Notes: a model not told the origin generated them from the letters alone. A DNA stretch of 64,000 nt from Planctomycetaceae bacterium (GCA_002685335.1 NYWY01000054.1:26791-90790), one strand, 5' to 3'. Counted from the stretch's first letter, positions 17,424 to 25,726 are shown. Made by a program: numbers and translations.

Positions 17424-17759
17424 TCAGTAGCGAGGGATCGTGCCGTCGATCTCGAGACTCCAGCGATCGATTCCGCCGGCGGCCGAGAGCACGTCCTCGA
17501 ATCCCGCTTCCCGCAGGAAAGCGACCACTTGCAGACTTCGGACTCCGTGGTGGCACATGACCACGATGCCACGGTCCGAGTGTTCTTCGAGTTCCTGGAG
17601 GCGGGATCGAACATCCGCCATGGGAACGTGCAGAGCCGCCTCGACCCGGGCGATCGCCAACTCCTCGTCCAAACGGCAGTCGATCAGAAGCGGAGGGTTT
17701 TCCGCGGCGAGTCCGGCCGCCAGTTCCGTCGGTTCGATTTCCCATGGATGCCGGCTCAT
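17424..17759 (-). CDS. Single-domain rhodanese
   Basis: The product has 111 residues, exactly one rhodanese domain. The active-site loop reads VVMCHHGVRS with the catalytic Cys at 69, and the N-terminal LLIDCRLDEEL and C-terminal LSAAGGIDRW motifs are typical. It resembles small cytoplasmic sulfurtransferases such as GlpE. ATG 17759 overlaps the stop of the upstream lipoprotein gene by 4 nt. Sulfur acceptor unknown. Confidence 0.9.
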   Translation of the reverse strand: MSRHPWEIEPTELAAGLAAENPPLLIDCRLDEELAIARVEAALHVPMADVRSRLQELEEHSDRGIVVMCHHGVRSLQVVAFLREAGFEDVLSAAGGIDRWSLEIDGTIPRY

Positions 17760-18316
17760 GAATCGAATTCCACGGGGGAGTCGGTCGACTTTTCGGGGAG
17801 AAGCATCCAGGTGGCCGTGGGCTCTTCGAGAACCGACCACGGAGGGGACAGGAACATCCGCACCGGCGATGCCACCAGATCGAGGACCGCGTCGAAGGGA
17901 GCGAGGACGGCCTGACCGATGACGATGCCGCCATCGGTGGTGACCACCAGGGCCGTGGTCGTGGTGGGGAAGGAATCCGCCGGCACCCCGCGTCCGGCCG
18001 TCGTCTTGCCGCCTGGGGGCAGCGGCCGTCCGGTGTAGGTGGGTTCGTGGCGGACCGAAGCCGCGGGAATCAGCACCTCGACGCGGTTCCAGTCGCTTCG
18101 ATCCCACGGATCGTCGCTCGAGTTCGAGAGCGACGGGGTTCCCGTTCGGAGCGAGGAGGTGCCCGGTTCGTCATTTCCGGCGAGGGCCGGGAGGGGAGCG
18201 ACGTTCAACAGATCGTTCGTCTGCTCCAGGCAGCCTCCCAGCGGTGCGAGGCAGGCGGCGGCGAGAATGACCGTCGCCGGAGGTCGAACGGTCGAATGGC
18301 GGGGGGACTGGTTCAT
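17756..18316 (-). CDS. Hypothetical lipoprotein
   Basis: The product has 186 residues. The N-terminus has a lipoprotein signal with core ATVILAAACLAPLGG before Cys 29. The middle is low-complexity and polar (Ser, Thr, Pro). The C-terminal half has a repeated hydrophobic pattern, GGIVIGQAVLAPFDAVLDLVASPVRM, that could dip into the membrane. I recognise no family. It is flanked by 4-nt overlaps with recX upstream and the rhodanese downstream. Confidence 0.7.
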   Translation of the reverse strand: MNQSPRHSTVRPPATVILAAACLAPLGGCLEQTNDLLNVAPLPALAGNDEPGTSSLRTGTPSLSNSSDDPWDRSDWNRVEVLIPAASVRHEPTYTGRPLPPGGKTTAGRGVPADSFPTTTTALVVTTDGGIVIGQAVLAPFDAVLDLVASPVRMFLSPPWSVLEEPTATWMLLPEKSTDSPVEFDS

Positions 18317-18834
18317 GGGCTGGGATCCTCGGGCTGTGGTTCGTCGTCGAGTCCGCAGTGTCGCAGCGCGGCGCGGATCGTGTCGGCATCGAAGCCTCGG
18401 CGAGCCAGCCGTCCGATCAAGCGGGTCGAATCAACCGGCGTGGCGCCGCGTTGCGCCCGTTCGATGATCAGGATCGCCGCCGCCCGTTCGGGATCCTCAT
18501 CCGCATCCGGCGGCCCGGAGGCGGCAGCCAGCCCGGCATTGATCGACGAGTCGTCCGCTCCGGCGGCCTCCAGTCGGGCCCGGCACTCCGCCGCGCTTCG
18601 GCCGTCGGCTCGCCATCGGGCGATCTTGTGGGCGGCGAGGGAGTCGTCGTCGAGCAGCCGCCGGTCACGGAGCGAGTCGATGGTCGTCTCGACCGCGTCC
18701 GCCGGAAAGCCGGCCTCCAGCAATCGATCGCGCAGATCCGAGGAGAAATGATCTCGACGGGCGAGCAGATCGAGGCCATGCCGCTCCACTGGATCAGGGG
18801 GAGGCTGCTCGTCGTTCTGGGGCCGGAGAGTCAC
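18313..18834 (-). CDS. recX: RecX-like regulatory protein
   Basis: The product has 173 residues starting at GTG 18834, which overlaps the stop of the preceding TPR gene (GTGA). RecX-type three-helix repeats are visible: LDLLARRDHFSSDLRDRLLEAGFP, then DSLRDRRLLDDDSLAAHKIARWRADGRS, then LIGRLARRGFDADTIRAAL. RecX binds RecA filaments and limits their activity. No recA is in the window. The protein is of usual length, with a Pro/Asp-rich tail. The family assignment rests on the repeat pattern, not on a catalytic motif. Confidence 0.75.
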   Translation of the reverse strand: MTLRPQNDEQPPPDPVERHGLDLLARRDHFSSDLRDRLLEAGFPADAVETTIDSLRDRRLLDDDSLAAHKIARWRADGRSAAECRARLEAAGADDSSINAGLAAASGPPDADEDPERAAAILIIERAQRGATPVDSTRLIGRLARRGFDADTIRAALRHCGLDDEPQPEDPSP

Positions 18835-19151
18835 GTGGAGAGGGACTCGAGCAGGCCGTTGAGTTCGCTCTGGGCGTGCGCGTCGCCGGACCGTTCCGCC
18901 GCCGCGAGGCCGTCCCGGACCGCGGTGATCGCCTCGTCCACCCGTCCGAGATCTTCGAGCGAGCGGGCCCGATGGAAATGGACGTATCCATCGTCCGGGG
19001 CGGCCACCGCCGCCTTGGCGTACCACTCGAGCGCGGTTTCGTGTTCACCGTTCCCGGCGTGTTCCTGGGCGATCCCGTAGAGGCAGAAGGCATCGCCGGG
19101 GTCGGCGTCGAGCATGATGAGGAGTTTGGAGAGTCGGTCTGGCTGGGTCAT
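18831..19151 (-). CDS. Small TPR protein
   Basis: The product has 106 residues. It consists almost entirely of two to three TPR-like helix pairs (DAFCLYGIAQEHAGNGEHETALEWYAKAA; GYVHFHRARSLEDLGRVDEAITAV). No signal peptide, so probably a cytoplasmic scaffold. ATG 19151 was chosen over ATG 19256 because homology to TPRs begins just after it and the divergent lipoprotein gene starts at 19255. It heads the run with recX. A CACAAT lies 6 nt before its ATG, a one-base deviation from the leaderless TANNNT pattern. Confidence 0.75.
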   Translation of the reverse strand: MTQPDRLSKLLIMLDADPGDAFCLYGIAQEHAGNGEHETALEWYAKAAVAAPDDGYVHFHRARSLEDLGRVDEAITAVRDGLAAAERSGDAHAQSELNGLLESLST

Positions 19152-19242
19152 GGGAGGATTGTGAGGATCTTGGCCGCCGGGGGCAACCCCGGGGGTGGTC
19201 GCCGTCTCGGTGAAAGGTTCGACCGACGCGGTCTGGATGGCA

Positions 19243-19248
19243 TACGCT
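19243..19248 (+). promoter_or_regulatory. -10 element (TACGCT) placed for a leaderless transcript
   Basis: TACGCT is followed by 6 nt and the ATG at 19255. A TTCGACC at 19218-19224 could serve as a poor -35. Confidence 0.45.
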
Positions 19249-19254
19249 CGCATC

Positions 19255-20841
19255 ATGATCCGATCGTCGAACCTCGTTGCCGGGCTCCCCGGAATCTGCC
19301 TCGTTCTGGCTGTTTTGATGGGTTGCGAGCCGAGCTACGCGCCGCGGCAGGTCATCGATCTCCGGCCGAGAACCCTCGAGATCGACAATCACCACGGAGG
19401 CACCCGTCGAATCTCGATTCATCACGATGGTCAGTGGTACCAGACCTTCGGTCCTTCGATCGAGGTGATCGACCCCGAGGACGGTCTTCGGATCGCCAAG
19501 ATCGATCACAAGCCCTGGGGGGAGATCGGTCCGATCTCGGACATGATCGTGACCGAGGATTCGGAACCGGAACTCGTGGTCGTCCACGCCGGCGATCGTC
19601 TGGTTCGATACCAACTCACCAATCCTCGCCGGCCGCTTCTCGTGGAGGAGATCGACGCCGAGACCCTCGGCATCGAGCCCTATCTCCTGTCCCAGGACGG
19701 CGGCCGGGTCTGGGCGTCGGGGCGAGGTGGTGCCGTTCGGATCGATCGTCCGGGGATCACGCTGCTGTCGGACGAGGGCGAAGGAGCGGTGGTCGGGCGA
19801 GTGGTGGCGAGCGGCGATGGACTGGCCGCGTCGGTGGGACGTCGGATTCTCTCGGTCGACGATGGGCGATATCTCGGAGCCGCGAGCGAACTGCATTCCC
19901 TCCCGTCGGAACTGGCCTCCGAGATCGAACTTCCCGGAGGCGTGGTCTTCATTCTCCGCGGGAATGAAGCCTCCACCGTGGGCATCATGGGTGGCGATTT
20001 TCGAGAGCGTGACAACAAGGTCTTCCCGGTGCCGATCTTCGCTGCCCGAGTTCTGGACGGCCGCCTCTGGGCGGTGATGCCGGAAGAGATCGTGACCTGG
20101 CCGATCGAGGGTGGAGGACGGCTGGGGGCCCCGGTCTTCATTCCGATCAAGGGCGCGCGGGACATCGCGATGCTGCGAGAGAACTACTACGCCGTGGGCG
20201 GAACCTTCGGCCGGGCGATCTATCGACTCATGGCGGATGGTCAGGGTGATGCCGACACCTTCTTCGCGGTCGAGCGGAATCCGGGACGGGTCACCATGGC
20301 GGTCGGCGACGGGCGACGAGTGCTGGCGGGGAGCGAGGAGGGGAGCTGGTTGTACAAGATCGGTGGCAGCGTCGAGCTCAGCGATCGTGCGTTGCGGAAC
20401 AATGCGGGGCAGGTCGACGAGCTCACGCTCTCGTGGTGCGACGCCTCGATCGAGGAGGACGGTGCGATCCTCCGGGTCGAACCGATCGAAGGAGAGACCT
20501 TCGAATGGTCACCGCCCCGGGAAGGCCTGGTCTACACCCTGGAAGTGGCGGGTGAGTATCTCTTCGTGGGTCACGACGACGGTCTGGAATGCTTCGGTTA
20601 CCGGGATGGCGGCGTGATTCGAATCGGGGGTGTCTGGATGGAAGGACCGGTCGCCTGGCTGTTCCGTCCCCGGGTGGGGGACGACGTGGCGTTCGTGAGC
20701 GCCTTCGGGGGGCTGGGCACCGTGAAGGTGGTGGCCGATCCCGATTCGGACTCCACCTTGATTCGGGAGGTCCGACGAGACGAGGCTCAGAAGGTCGAAA
20801 GTCAGATGCGTCGCGACGCGGGCATGCCGCCCATGCGGTGA
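19255..20841 (+). CDS. Beta-propeller lipoprotein of unknown function
   Basis: The product has 528 residues from ATG 19255. A lipoprotein signal with LVLAVLMGC puts the lipidated Cys at 24. The rest is rich in short beta strands with repeated patterns such as VVHAGDRLVRYQL, YLFVGHDDGLECFGYRDGG and AYVVG-like blades, suggesting a WD40/PQQ-like propeller. There is no cofactor motif that I can name. It is monocistronic, divergent from the TPR-recX run, and converges on nth with 21 nt between stops. The start fits both the signal peptide and the upstream TANNNT hexamer. Confidence 0.75.
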   Translation: MIRSSNLVAGLPGICLVLAVLMGCEPSYAPRQVIDLRPRTLEIDNHHGGTRRISIHHDGQWYQTFGPSIEVIDPEDGLRIAKIDHKPWGEIGPISDMIVTEDSEPELVVVHAGDRLVRYQLTNPRRPLLVEEIDAETLGIEPYLLSQDGGRVWASGRGGAVRIDRPGITLLSDEGEGAVVGRVVASGDGLAASVGRRILSVDDGRYLGAASELHSLPSELASEIELPGGVVFILRGNEASTVGIMGGDFRERDNKVFPVPIFAARVLDGRLWAVMPEEIVTWPIEGGGRLGAPVFIPIKGARDIAMLRENYYAVGGTFGRAIYRLMADGQGDADTFFAVERNPGRVTMAVGDGRRVLAGSEEGSWLYKIGGSVELSDRALRNNAGQVDELTLSWCDASIEEDGAILRVEPIEGETFEWSPPREGLVYTLEVAGEYLFVGHDDGLECFGYRDGGVIRIGGVWMEGPVAWLFRPRVGDDVAFVSAFGGLGTVKVVADPDSDSTLIREVRRDEAQKVESQMRRDAGMPPMR

Positions 20842-20862
20842 TCGTTCCGGTGGAGAGCCGGA

Positions 20863-21570
20863 TCAGACGGCGGCGTTGGAACAGAACCGACGGCACACCG
20901 GATCGTCGGCGCAGGTGGCGCCACGGGCCTTGCAGCTGCGCCGGCCCTGGAAGATGAACAGGTGGCTCAGCAGGCACCAGGACGGTCGAGGAAACAGTGC
21001 CATGAGATGCCGTTCGATCCGCTTCGGATCCTCTTCGTCGGCATCCACCAGTCCGAAACGACGGGAGAGCCGGCCGACGTGGGTGTCCACCACCACGCCT
21101 TCGTTGATTCCGAATGCATTCCCCAGCACCACGTTGGCCGTCTTCCGGGCGACGCCGGGAAGTTCGAGCAGGGCGTCCATGTCCGCCGGCACCTCGCTGC
21201 CGTGACGTTCGGTGACCAGGGTCATCGCCCCGTGGACCGAACGAGCCTTGTTTCGCCAGAAGTTCAGGGTTCGCACCAGGGGTTCGATGTCCTTGGGCGT
21301 CGCGGCCGCGTAGTCGGCCGGAGTCGGGAACGCGGCGAAGAGTCCCGGCGTGGCCTTGTTGACTCCCACGTCGGTCGCCTGGGCGGAAAGAATGGTCGCG
21401 ACCAGCAGTTCGTGGGGCGTGCCGGCGTCAAGTTCGCACCGGGCGCCCGGATGTCGACGGCGAAGGGCGGCGAGGATCCGGGCGGCGCGTCCGACGTCTT
21501 CGGCGGATCGTTCGGGAAGCTCGAATCCCTTCTTGCTTCGAGGGCCGCCGACCGGAGGGGTTTCCATCAT
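20863..21570 (-). CDS. nth: Endonuclease III (DNA glycosylase/AP lyase)
   Basis: The product has 235 residues. It removes oxidised pyrimidines from DNA. The helix-hairpin-helix LLELPGVARKTANVVLG carries the catalytic Lys, and VVVDTHVGRLSRRFG the catalytic Asp. The C-terminal iron-sulfur Cys residues are present, but the spacing reads C-x6-C-x5-C-x3-C instead of the usual C-x6-C-x2-C-x5-C. ATG 21570 overlaps the stop of the membrane-protein gene by 4 nt, so nth is the third gene of a moaE-membrane protein-nth operon. Confidence 0.93.
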   Translation of the reverse strand: MMETPPVGGPRSKKGFELPERSAEDVGRAARILAALRRRHPGARCELDAGTPHELLVATILSAQATDVGVNKATPGLFAAFPTPADYAAATPKDIEPLVRTLNFWRNKARSVHGAMTLVTERHGSEVPADMDALLELPGVARKTANVVLGNAFGINEGVVVDTHVGRLSRRFGLVDADEEDPKRIERHLMALFPRPSWCLLSHLFIFQGRRSCKARGATCADDPVCRRFCSNAAV

Positions 21571-22151
21571 GAATCCGATTCCCCGACCGGCGATTTGATC
21601 CGGGTGGCGGCACCACCGGCGATGATCGCCACGATCAGCAGCACCAGTTCGATCCGCAGAAGCAGCGACGCGCGTTCATGAAGGGGATCGAAGATCGCCC
21701 AGGCGGCCTCCGCGGCGGAGCGATCGTTGGCGAGGACGGCGTCACGCCAGGTTCCGAGCGATTCGGCGAGCGGGGGCCCGATCATGATGAGGTACCAGCC
21801 GAGGACGACGGTCGCGAGGGTCACCGCGATCACCGCGAGGATTCGACCGAGGCCTTCGCCGCAAGGACGAAAGCGCGTACCGAGCATCGCGATCCATGCG
21901 ATCGTGGCGGCCGCGAAGCAGGCCACGTCCGAGGCGACGAAGAGAGGATTGGTGACGAATCCGGCCACGAATCGGCCCGATGCCTCGGCGTCGCCGGCGA
22001 AATAGTCCTCGGTTCCCGACATGGTGATCCCCAGGGGGGGAAGGCGAGTGAAGGCGATCATCGCGGCGGCGCCGGGAATCGCGATCGAGGTCGTCCAGAT
22101 GACCAGGGCGAGCCACCAACCAGCGGTGAGAATGCCTCGAAGTGCGTTCAT
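21567..22151 (-). CDS. Four-helix membrane protein, hypothetical
   Basis: The product has 194 residues from ATG 22151, which overlaps the moaE stop by 4 nt and has GAGG 7 nt upstream. Four hydrophobic segments are visible, near residues 9-33, 72-95, 107-128 and 165-183. A periplasmic loop follows the first segment, with a cytoplasmic-looking LGTRFRPCGEG between segments two and three. I do not recognise a family; the arrangement resembles DUF4149-like membrane proteins. Function unknown. Confidence 0.75.
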   Translation of the reverse strand: MNALRGILTAGWWLALVIWTTSIAIPGAAAMIAFTRLPPLGITMSGTEDYFAGDAEASGRFVAGFVTNPLFVASDVACFAAATIAWIAMLGTRFRPCGEGLGRILAVIAVTLATVVLGWYLIMIGPPLAESLGTWRDAVLANDRSAAEAAWAIFDPLHERASLLLRIELVLLIVAIIAGGAATRIKSPVGESDS

Positions 22152-22639
22152 GTCGTTTCCTCTGATGCAGACTCGGCGAGCGGGGAGGTCGCGGTCGACC
22201 AGGTGGTTCCGGATCGCCATCGTTCCCGTTTCCAGATCGGAATCTCCCGCTTCAGACGATCGATCGCTTCTCGACAGGCGGTGAACGCGGGATCCCGGTG
22301 ATCGGCGATCGCGATGATCCGCACGCTGGACCGCCCGACCGGAACCGACCCCCGGGCGTGCTCGATGGACAGCTGCCGCAGGTGGTGGGATTCGGCGATG
22401 TCACGGGCGAGATTCCGAAGTCGTTCGGAAGCGAGCGGCTCGGCCGCGTCGTATTCGAGTTCGAGCAGTTCGCCGTGGTCTGGATGACGTTCCGGACGGG
22501 TGGTCCCCACGAAGATGCACGTGCCTCCGCCGGCATCCGGCCCGGTCGGGGGATCACCATGCGGTTCCACCGGACCCGGGACGAGGGCGACATGGATCTC
22601 GGGTCCTGATTCGGAATGATCGGGGCTCGACGTGGGCAC
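22148..22639 (-). CDS. moaE: Molybdopterin synthase catalytic subunit
   Basis: The product has 163 residues from GTG 22639. MoaE transfers sulfur from MoaD to precursor Z to form molybdopterin. Recognisable are GGTCIFVGTTRPE, the LELEYDAAEPLASERL region, GRSSVRIIAIADHRDPAFTA, and the lysine-bearing RLKREIPIWKRERW containing both catalytic Lys positions. A proline-rich N-terminal extension of about 35 residues is unusual. No moaD is next to it, although moaB lies 1 kb away. TAGGAT sits 6 nt before the GTG, so the message is probably leaderless. Confidence 0.9.
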   Translation of the reverse strand: MPTSSPDHSESGPEIHVALVPGPVEPHGDPPTGPDAGGGTCIFVGTTRPERHPDHGELLELEYDAAEPLASERLRNLARDIAESHHLRQLSIEHARGSVPVGRSSVRIIAIADHRDPAFTACREAIDRLKREIPIWKRERWRSGTTWSTATSPLAESASEETT

Positions 22640-22645
22640 CGCAGG

Positions 22646-22651
22646 ATCCTA
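22646..22651 (-). promoter_or_regulatory. -10 element (TAGGAT) placed for a leaderless moaE transcript
   Basis: On the minus strand TAGGAT is separated by 6 nt from the GTG at 22639. It supports this GTG as the start. Confidence 0.5.
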
Positions 22652-22702
22652 CGCGCAATCGGCGGGCCGTTCGTCCGCTCGACCGGGTTTCATCTCCTGC
22701 CG

Positions 22703-22708
22703 TACATT
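22703..22708 (+). promoter_or_regulatory. -10 element (TACATT) placed for a leaderless transcript
   Basis: TACATT is followed by 7 nt and ATG 22716. TCGACC at 22679-22684 is a possible -35 with an 18-nt spacer. It lies back to back with the moaE promoter. Confidence 0.5.
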
Positions 22709-22715
22709 CTCGTGC

Positions 22716-23534
22716 ATGCCCGACTCCAGCGATCCTCGACCGGCCGTCGCCGTCACCCTCGCGCCACTGGATTCAGATCCCCGCGCCGGTCTCCGGAGCG
22801 CCGCGTCACTGATGGTCCGCGGTGTCCAGGTCTCGGCCGGCCAGGTTGGCACCCGGGCCCGGGATCTCGACCAGTCGGGGCGTCGTGACCTTCTGATCGC
22901 GGCTCGGCGGCTGGAGCTGGACGTCGTCGGCATCGATGCCTGGTTCACGCCGGAGGATCTCCTGGATTCCGCCCGGGTGGATGATGCGATGACGGCGTTG
23001 CTGGCCACGATCGAACTGGCATCCGACCTTGGGGCCATTCCGGTCTCGACCCGTTTTCCTTGCGAGGGCGGGGAGGAAGCCATCGAGGCCCTCATGGCGG
23101 CGGGAAATCGTGTCGGCGTCTCGTTGGTCGATCACGGGGTGCCGCCGCGCGGACTGTCGGTCCGCCCGATCGATGCCGGGCGTCCGCCCTCGGGGCTGGT
23201 GATTCCCGGCTCGACCGCCGAGGTGGCGATCTCCAGCCCACCGACGGGAGAGCCCATCGAGGGACTCGGGGTGGGGATCGACCCTCCGAGCTGGCTGGTG
23301 GCAGGTTTCGACCCGTTCGACGCCGCCGGTCGGGGCGCCTGGTCGCTCCGGCTCGCCGATCTCACCGCGGACGGAATGCGGGTGCCTGCCGGGGACCCGG
23401 ATGGACGGGTGGACCCGCGGAGTCTCCTGGCGGCTGCGCGAACCGGAGGCCTTCGATACCTCCCGATCATCGACGCTCGTCGATGGTTGGATCCCCCGGC
23501 GGGAGTTCGTTCGACCCTCGCAAGCCTCGGCTGA
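22716..23534 (+). CDS. Xylose-isomerase-like TIM-barrel protein (sugar phosphate isomerase/epimerase type)
   Basis: The product has 272 residues from ATG 22716. The pattern GVQVSAGQVGTRARDLDQSGRRDLLIAARRLELDVVGIDAWF resembles the first strands of AP-endonuclease-2/xylose isomerase-like TIM barrels, in which bacterial sugar isomerases and epimerases are common. The usual metal ligands Glu/His are not clearly preserved in the second half (FDPFDAAGRGAWSLRLADLTADG), so it may be a degenerate, non-catalytic member. It stands alone between divergent moaE and convergent moaB. Assignment is tentative. Confidence 0.55.
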   Translation: MPDSSDPRPAVAVTLAPLDSDPRAGLRSAASLMVRGVQVSAGQVGTRARDLDQSGRRDLLIAARRLELDVVGIDAWFTPEDLLDSARVDDAMTALLATIELASDLGAIPVSTRFPCEGGEEAIEALMAAGNRVGVSLVDHGVPPRGLSVRPIDAGRPPSGLVIPGSTAEVAISSPPTGEPIEGLGVGIDPPSWLVAGFDPFDAAGRGAWSLRLADLTADGMRVPAGDPDGRVDPRSLLAAARTGGLRYLPIIDARRWLDPPAGVRSTLASLG

Positions 23535-23554
23535 CCGTCGGCCGAGGATCGCGG

Positions 23555-24133
23555 TCAGCGATCTCGGGGCCGGGGGTTGGCGTGTCCACCGGCGACCTGC
23601 CATGCGGCATGCGGAAGGATCGGGAGGATCACCCCCGAGGTCGCGGAGGCGACGGCCTGGACCGAACCCGGCATGGTGAAGATCAGGACGTCCGCGGCGG
23701 GGGAGTCCGGTGAGGAGGGTCGAGCGGCGACCCCGGCGATTGCGCGGCCAAGGATCGCCGCGGGACCGATTTCGTCCACGCCGAGCCGTCGAACCAGTTC
23801 GCCGTAACCGGGGATCTCGACTCTCAGATGCCGCCGTACCACTTCCACCGTTCCATCGCGCGGCGCCAGCCCGGTGCCTCCCGTCAGGAGGATCGCGCGG
23901 AGTCCGGGGGTGGCGAGGCAGGCTTGAAGGGCGGTTTCAATCGCCTCCGGATCATCGGAGACCAGGAATCGAGTCGAGACCACGTGGCCGGCCTCGGTGA
24001 GCAGGGCCGCGAGGCGATCGCCGCCTCGATCGGTCGCCCGGGTTCGAGTGTCGCTGACGGTGATCACGCCGACCGCCAGCGAGGTGCTTCGGGGGTCGTC
24101 GGCCGCGGCTTGTTGATGTTCCTCGACGCTCAT
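23555..24133 (-). CDS. moaB: MoaB/Mog family molybdenum cofactor protein
   Basis: The product has 192 residues from ATG 24133. The MoCF-binding fold is clear: VGVITVSDTRTRATDRGGDRL, LLTGGTGLAPRDGTVE and TMPGSVQAV. Mog adenylylates molybdopterin before molybdate insertion; MoaB proteins are close relatives whose exact role varies, so the symbol is approximate. The gene is divergent from acpS, 28 nt away. The open frame extends upstream to 24349 through acpS, which is not coding. Confidence 0.85.
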   Translation of the reverse strand: MSVEEHQQAAADDPRSTSLAVGVITVSDTRTRATDRGGDRLAALLTEAGHVVSTRFLVSDDPEAIETALQACLATPGLRAILLTGGTGLAPRDGTVEVVRRHLRVEIPGYGELVRRLGVDEIGPAAILGRAIAGVAARPSSPDSPAADVLIFTMPGSVQAVASATSGVILPILPHAAWQVAGGHANPRPRDR

Positions 24134-24161
24134 GTGGTCATCGACGGTAGCGTGACGGGCG

Positions 24162-24554
24162 ATGAAGATCATCGGACACGGCATCGATCTGGTGGAGATC
24201 GCTCGAATCGAGCGAATGCTCGCCGACCACGAGACGCGATTCACCCATCGTTGTTTCACCCCGTCTGAACGGGAGTACGCCGATGCGGCGGACGCGGTGC
24301 GGAGCGAGCGATATGCCGCCCGATTCGCGGCCAAGGAAGCGATTCTCAAGGCCCTGGGAACCGGACTTCGCGATGGAATCGACTGGACGGAGATGACGAT
24401 CGATCGGAATTCTCTCGGCCGGCCAGGCGTGCTCCTGCAGGGTCGGGCGGCCCAGATCGCGACGGAGGCGGGAATTCACGCCTGGCACCTTTCCCTGACG
24501 CATGCCGGGGGCATGGCCATGGCAAGCGTGATCGCGACCGGACAGCCGGCCTGA
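24162..24554 (+). CDS. acpS: Holo-[acyl-carrier-protein] synthase
   Basis: The product has 130 residues, the normal length. It transfers phosphopantetheine from CoA to apo-ACP. The magnesium-binding Asp in GHGIDLVEIARIERML and the Glu in RFAAKEAILKALG are present, and the C-terminal HAWHLSLTHAGGMAMASVIA is typical. TAGCGT lies 8 nt before the ATG, close to but slightly outside the leaderless spacing seen elsewhere. Confidence 0.94.
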   Translation: MKIIGHGIDLVEIARIERMLADHETRFTHRCFTPSEREYADAADAVRSERYAARFAAKEAILKALGTGLRDGIDWTEMTIDRNSLGRPGVLLQGRAAQIATEAGIHAWHLSLTHAGGMAMASVIATGQPA

Positions 24555-24600
24555 GCCCTCGGGCCGAACCAGGGATTCGGACTTCGAGGTCCGCTCCGGC

Positions 24601-24606
24601 TACCAT
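24601..24606 (+). promoter_or_regulatory. -10 element (TACCAT) placed for a leaderless transcript
   Basis: TACCAT is followed by 6 nt and ATG 24613; no Shine-Dalgarno sequence. Confidence 0.5.
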
Positions 24607-24612
24607 TCCGGC

Positions 24613-25404
24613 ATGCCGAGACGATCGGGACCCACGCTCTACGAAGTCATGTCGCAGACGGCCGCCTCCAAGCGGTCCTCTCCGATCGGAAGATCCTCGA
24701 CTTCGGTCGACGAAAGGCCCGGGAATTCGGCTCTTCTGACCCCTGGATCGGCGGTGCGATTTCCCGTCGGCTACATCTGGATCGCGATCGTCGTGGCGGT
24801 GGCCCTGATGATCGGGGCCTATGTTCTGGGCACCGGACATGGCCGGGAGGCCGGGCTGACGGAAGCGGGAGTCGTGGCGACTGCGCGGGAGATCGCCCGG
24901 GAAGAAGCCGGAATGTTGCGGGAAGTGGACGTTCCAAGCCCGGTCGCGAACTCGTCGTCCGCTGATTCGGGAGACCGGAAAACAGCGAAAAAGCCCGCCG
25001 CAGCCTCGAAAAATCGCCCCGCCGGGCTTCCTACGCCGCCGGCCGGAGCCGACTCCCTCGATCGAACTCGGGATCTTGAAGCCGAGTGTCGGGTGCGGGG
25101 GTACGCCTATAACCAGGTCATCGGCGGAATCCCGCTGAAGAACGCGATGTATGTGGCAGCCAAGATTCGAGCCGCGGGGGAGGATCTGGGACTTGACGCC
25201 ATTGTGGTGGAACGTCAAACTAGAGGATCTCGAGTGAAATCCGGGAGCGTCATGCTTCTGCCGGGTTTCAGGCTGCCCCAGTCCACGTCGGACAAGGCGG
25301 CCTGGAAACGCCGGATCAGCGAACTTTCACGGCGCCTCGCCGACGATCCGTTCCTGAAGTCCGACCCGACGCCCTTCTCGGATTACATCCAAGTTTCCTT
25401 CTGA
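24613..25404 (+). CDS. Membrane-anchored protein, hypothetical
   Basis: The product has 263 residues. It has a cytoplasmic N-terminus containing the GPTLYEVM motif, one membrane segment at about 53-71 (YIWIAIVVAVALMIGAYVLG), a disordered Ala/Lys/Pro linker at about 110-150, and a folded C-terminal domain of about 110 residues. That domain (YNQVIGGIPLKNAMYVAAKIRAAGEDLGLDAIVV) looks like a SPOR-type peptidoglycan-binding fold, which is inference from pattern only. It lies 13 nt upstream of the small basic protein gene and probably shares its transcript. Confidence 0.65.
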   Translation: MPRRSGPTLYEVMSQTAASKRSSPIGRSSTSVDERPGNSALLTPGSAVRFPVGYIWIAIVVAVALMIGAYVLGTGHGREAGLTEAGVVATAREIAREEAGMLREVDVPSPVANSSSADSGDRKTAKKPAAASKNRPAGLPTPPAGADSLDRTRDLEAECRVRGYAYNQVIGGIPLKNAMYVAAKIRAAGEDLGLDAIVVERQTRGSRVKSGSVMLLPGFRLPQSTSDKAAWKRRISELSRRLADDPFLKSDPTPFSDYIQVSF

Positions 25405-25417
25405 CTGAGACCCCGCC

Positions 25418-25630
25418 ATGAGCCTGCACAGCAGCCTGAAGACCAAGTCCGGCGCCCTCAACCAGCACCGCAACGTGCTGACCCGAGCCGAGCGAATCAC
25501 CCAGCTCTCGGACAAGGACGCGTTCGTCTCGGGAGAGACTTCGCCCCTGGGCATTCCGAAGGTGCGCAGCATCAAGGTCCAGGCCGGCAAGAAGAAGCCG
25601 ACCAAGGCGGCCGAGGAATCGGACAGCTAG
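25418..25630 (+). CDS. Small basic protein of the PVC group (TIGR04137 type)
   Basis: The product has 70 residues, rich in Lys and Arg. MSLHSSLKTKSGAL, QHRNVLTRAERITQL and LGIPKVRSIKV match the small basic protein family that, to my knowledge, is restricted to Planctomycetes, Verrucomicrobia and Chlamydiae and is suspected to be ribosome-associated. It is the best lineage marker in the window. A C-terminal Lys/Glu tail extends past the conserved core. Two hairpins follow at 25651-25670 and 25727-25750. Confidence 0.88.
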   Translation: MSLHSSLKTKSGALNQHRNVLTRAERITQLSDKDAFVSGETSPLGIPKVRSIKVQAGKKKPTKAAEESDS

Positions 25631-25650
25631 GAATCGGACTGATCGGGATC

Positions 25651-25670
25651 GGCGACGAGCGTTCGTCGCC
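25651..25670 (+). terminator. Hairpin after the small basic protein gene
   Basis: GGCGACGA at 25651-25658 pairs with TCGTCGCC at 25663-25670 around a GCGT loop, 21 nt past the stop. No U-tract beyond TCGATTCC. Confidence 0.5.
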
Positions 25671-25726
25671 TCGATTCCTGATGCACGGCGTGACCGCCAT
25701 GTTCGACACCACCGAACCGACAACCC

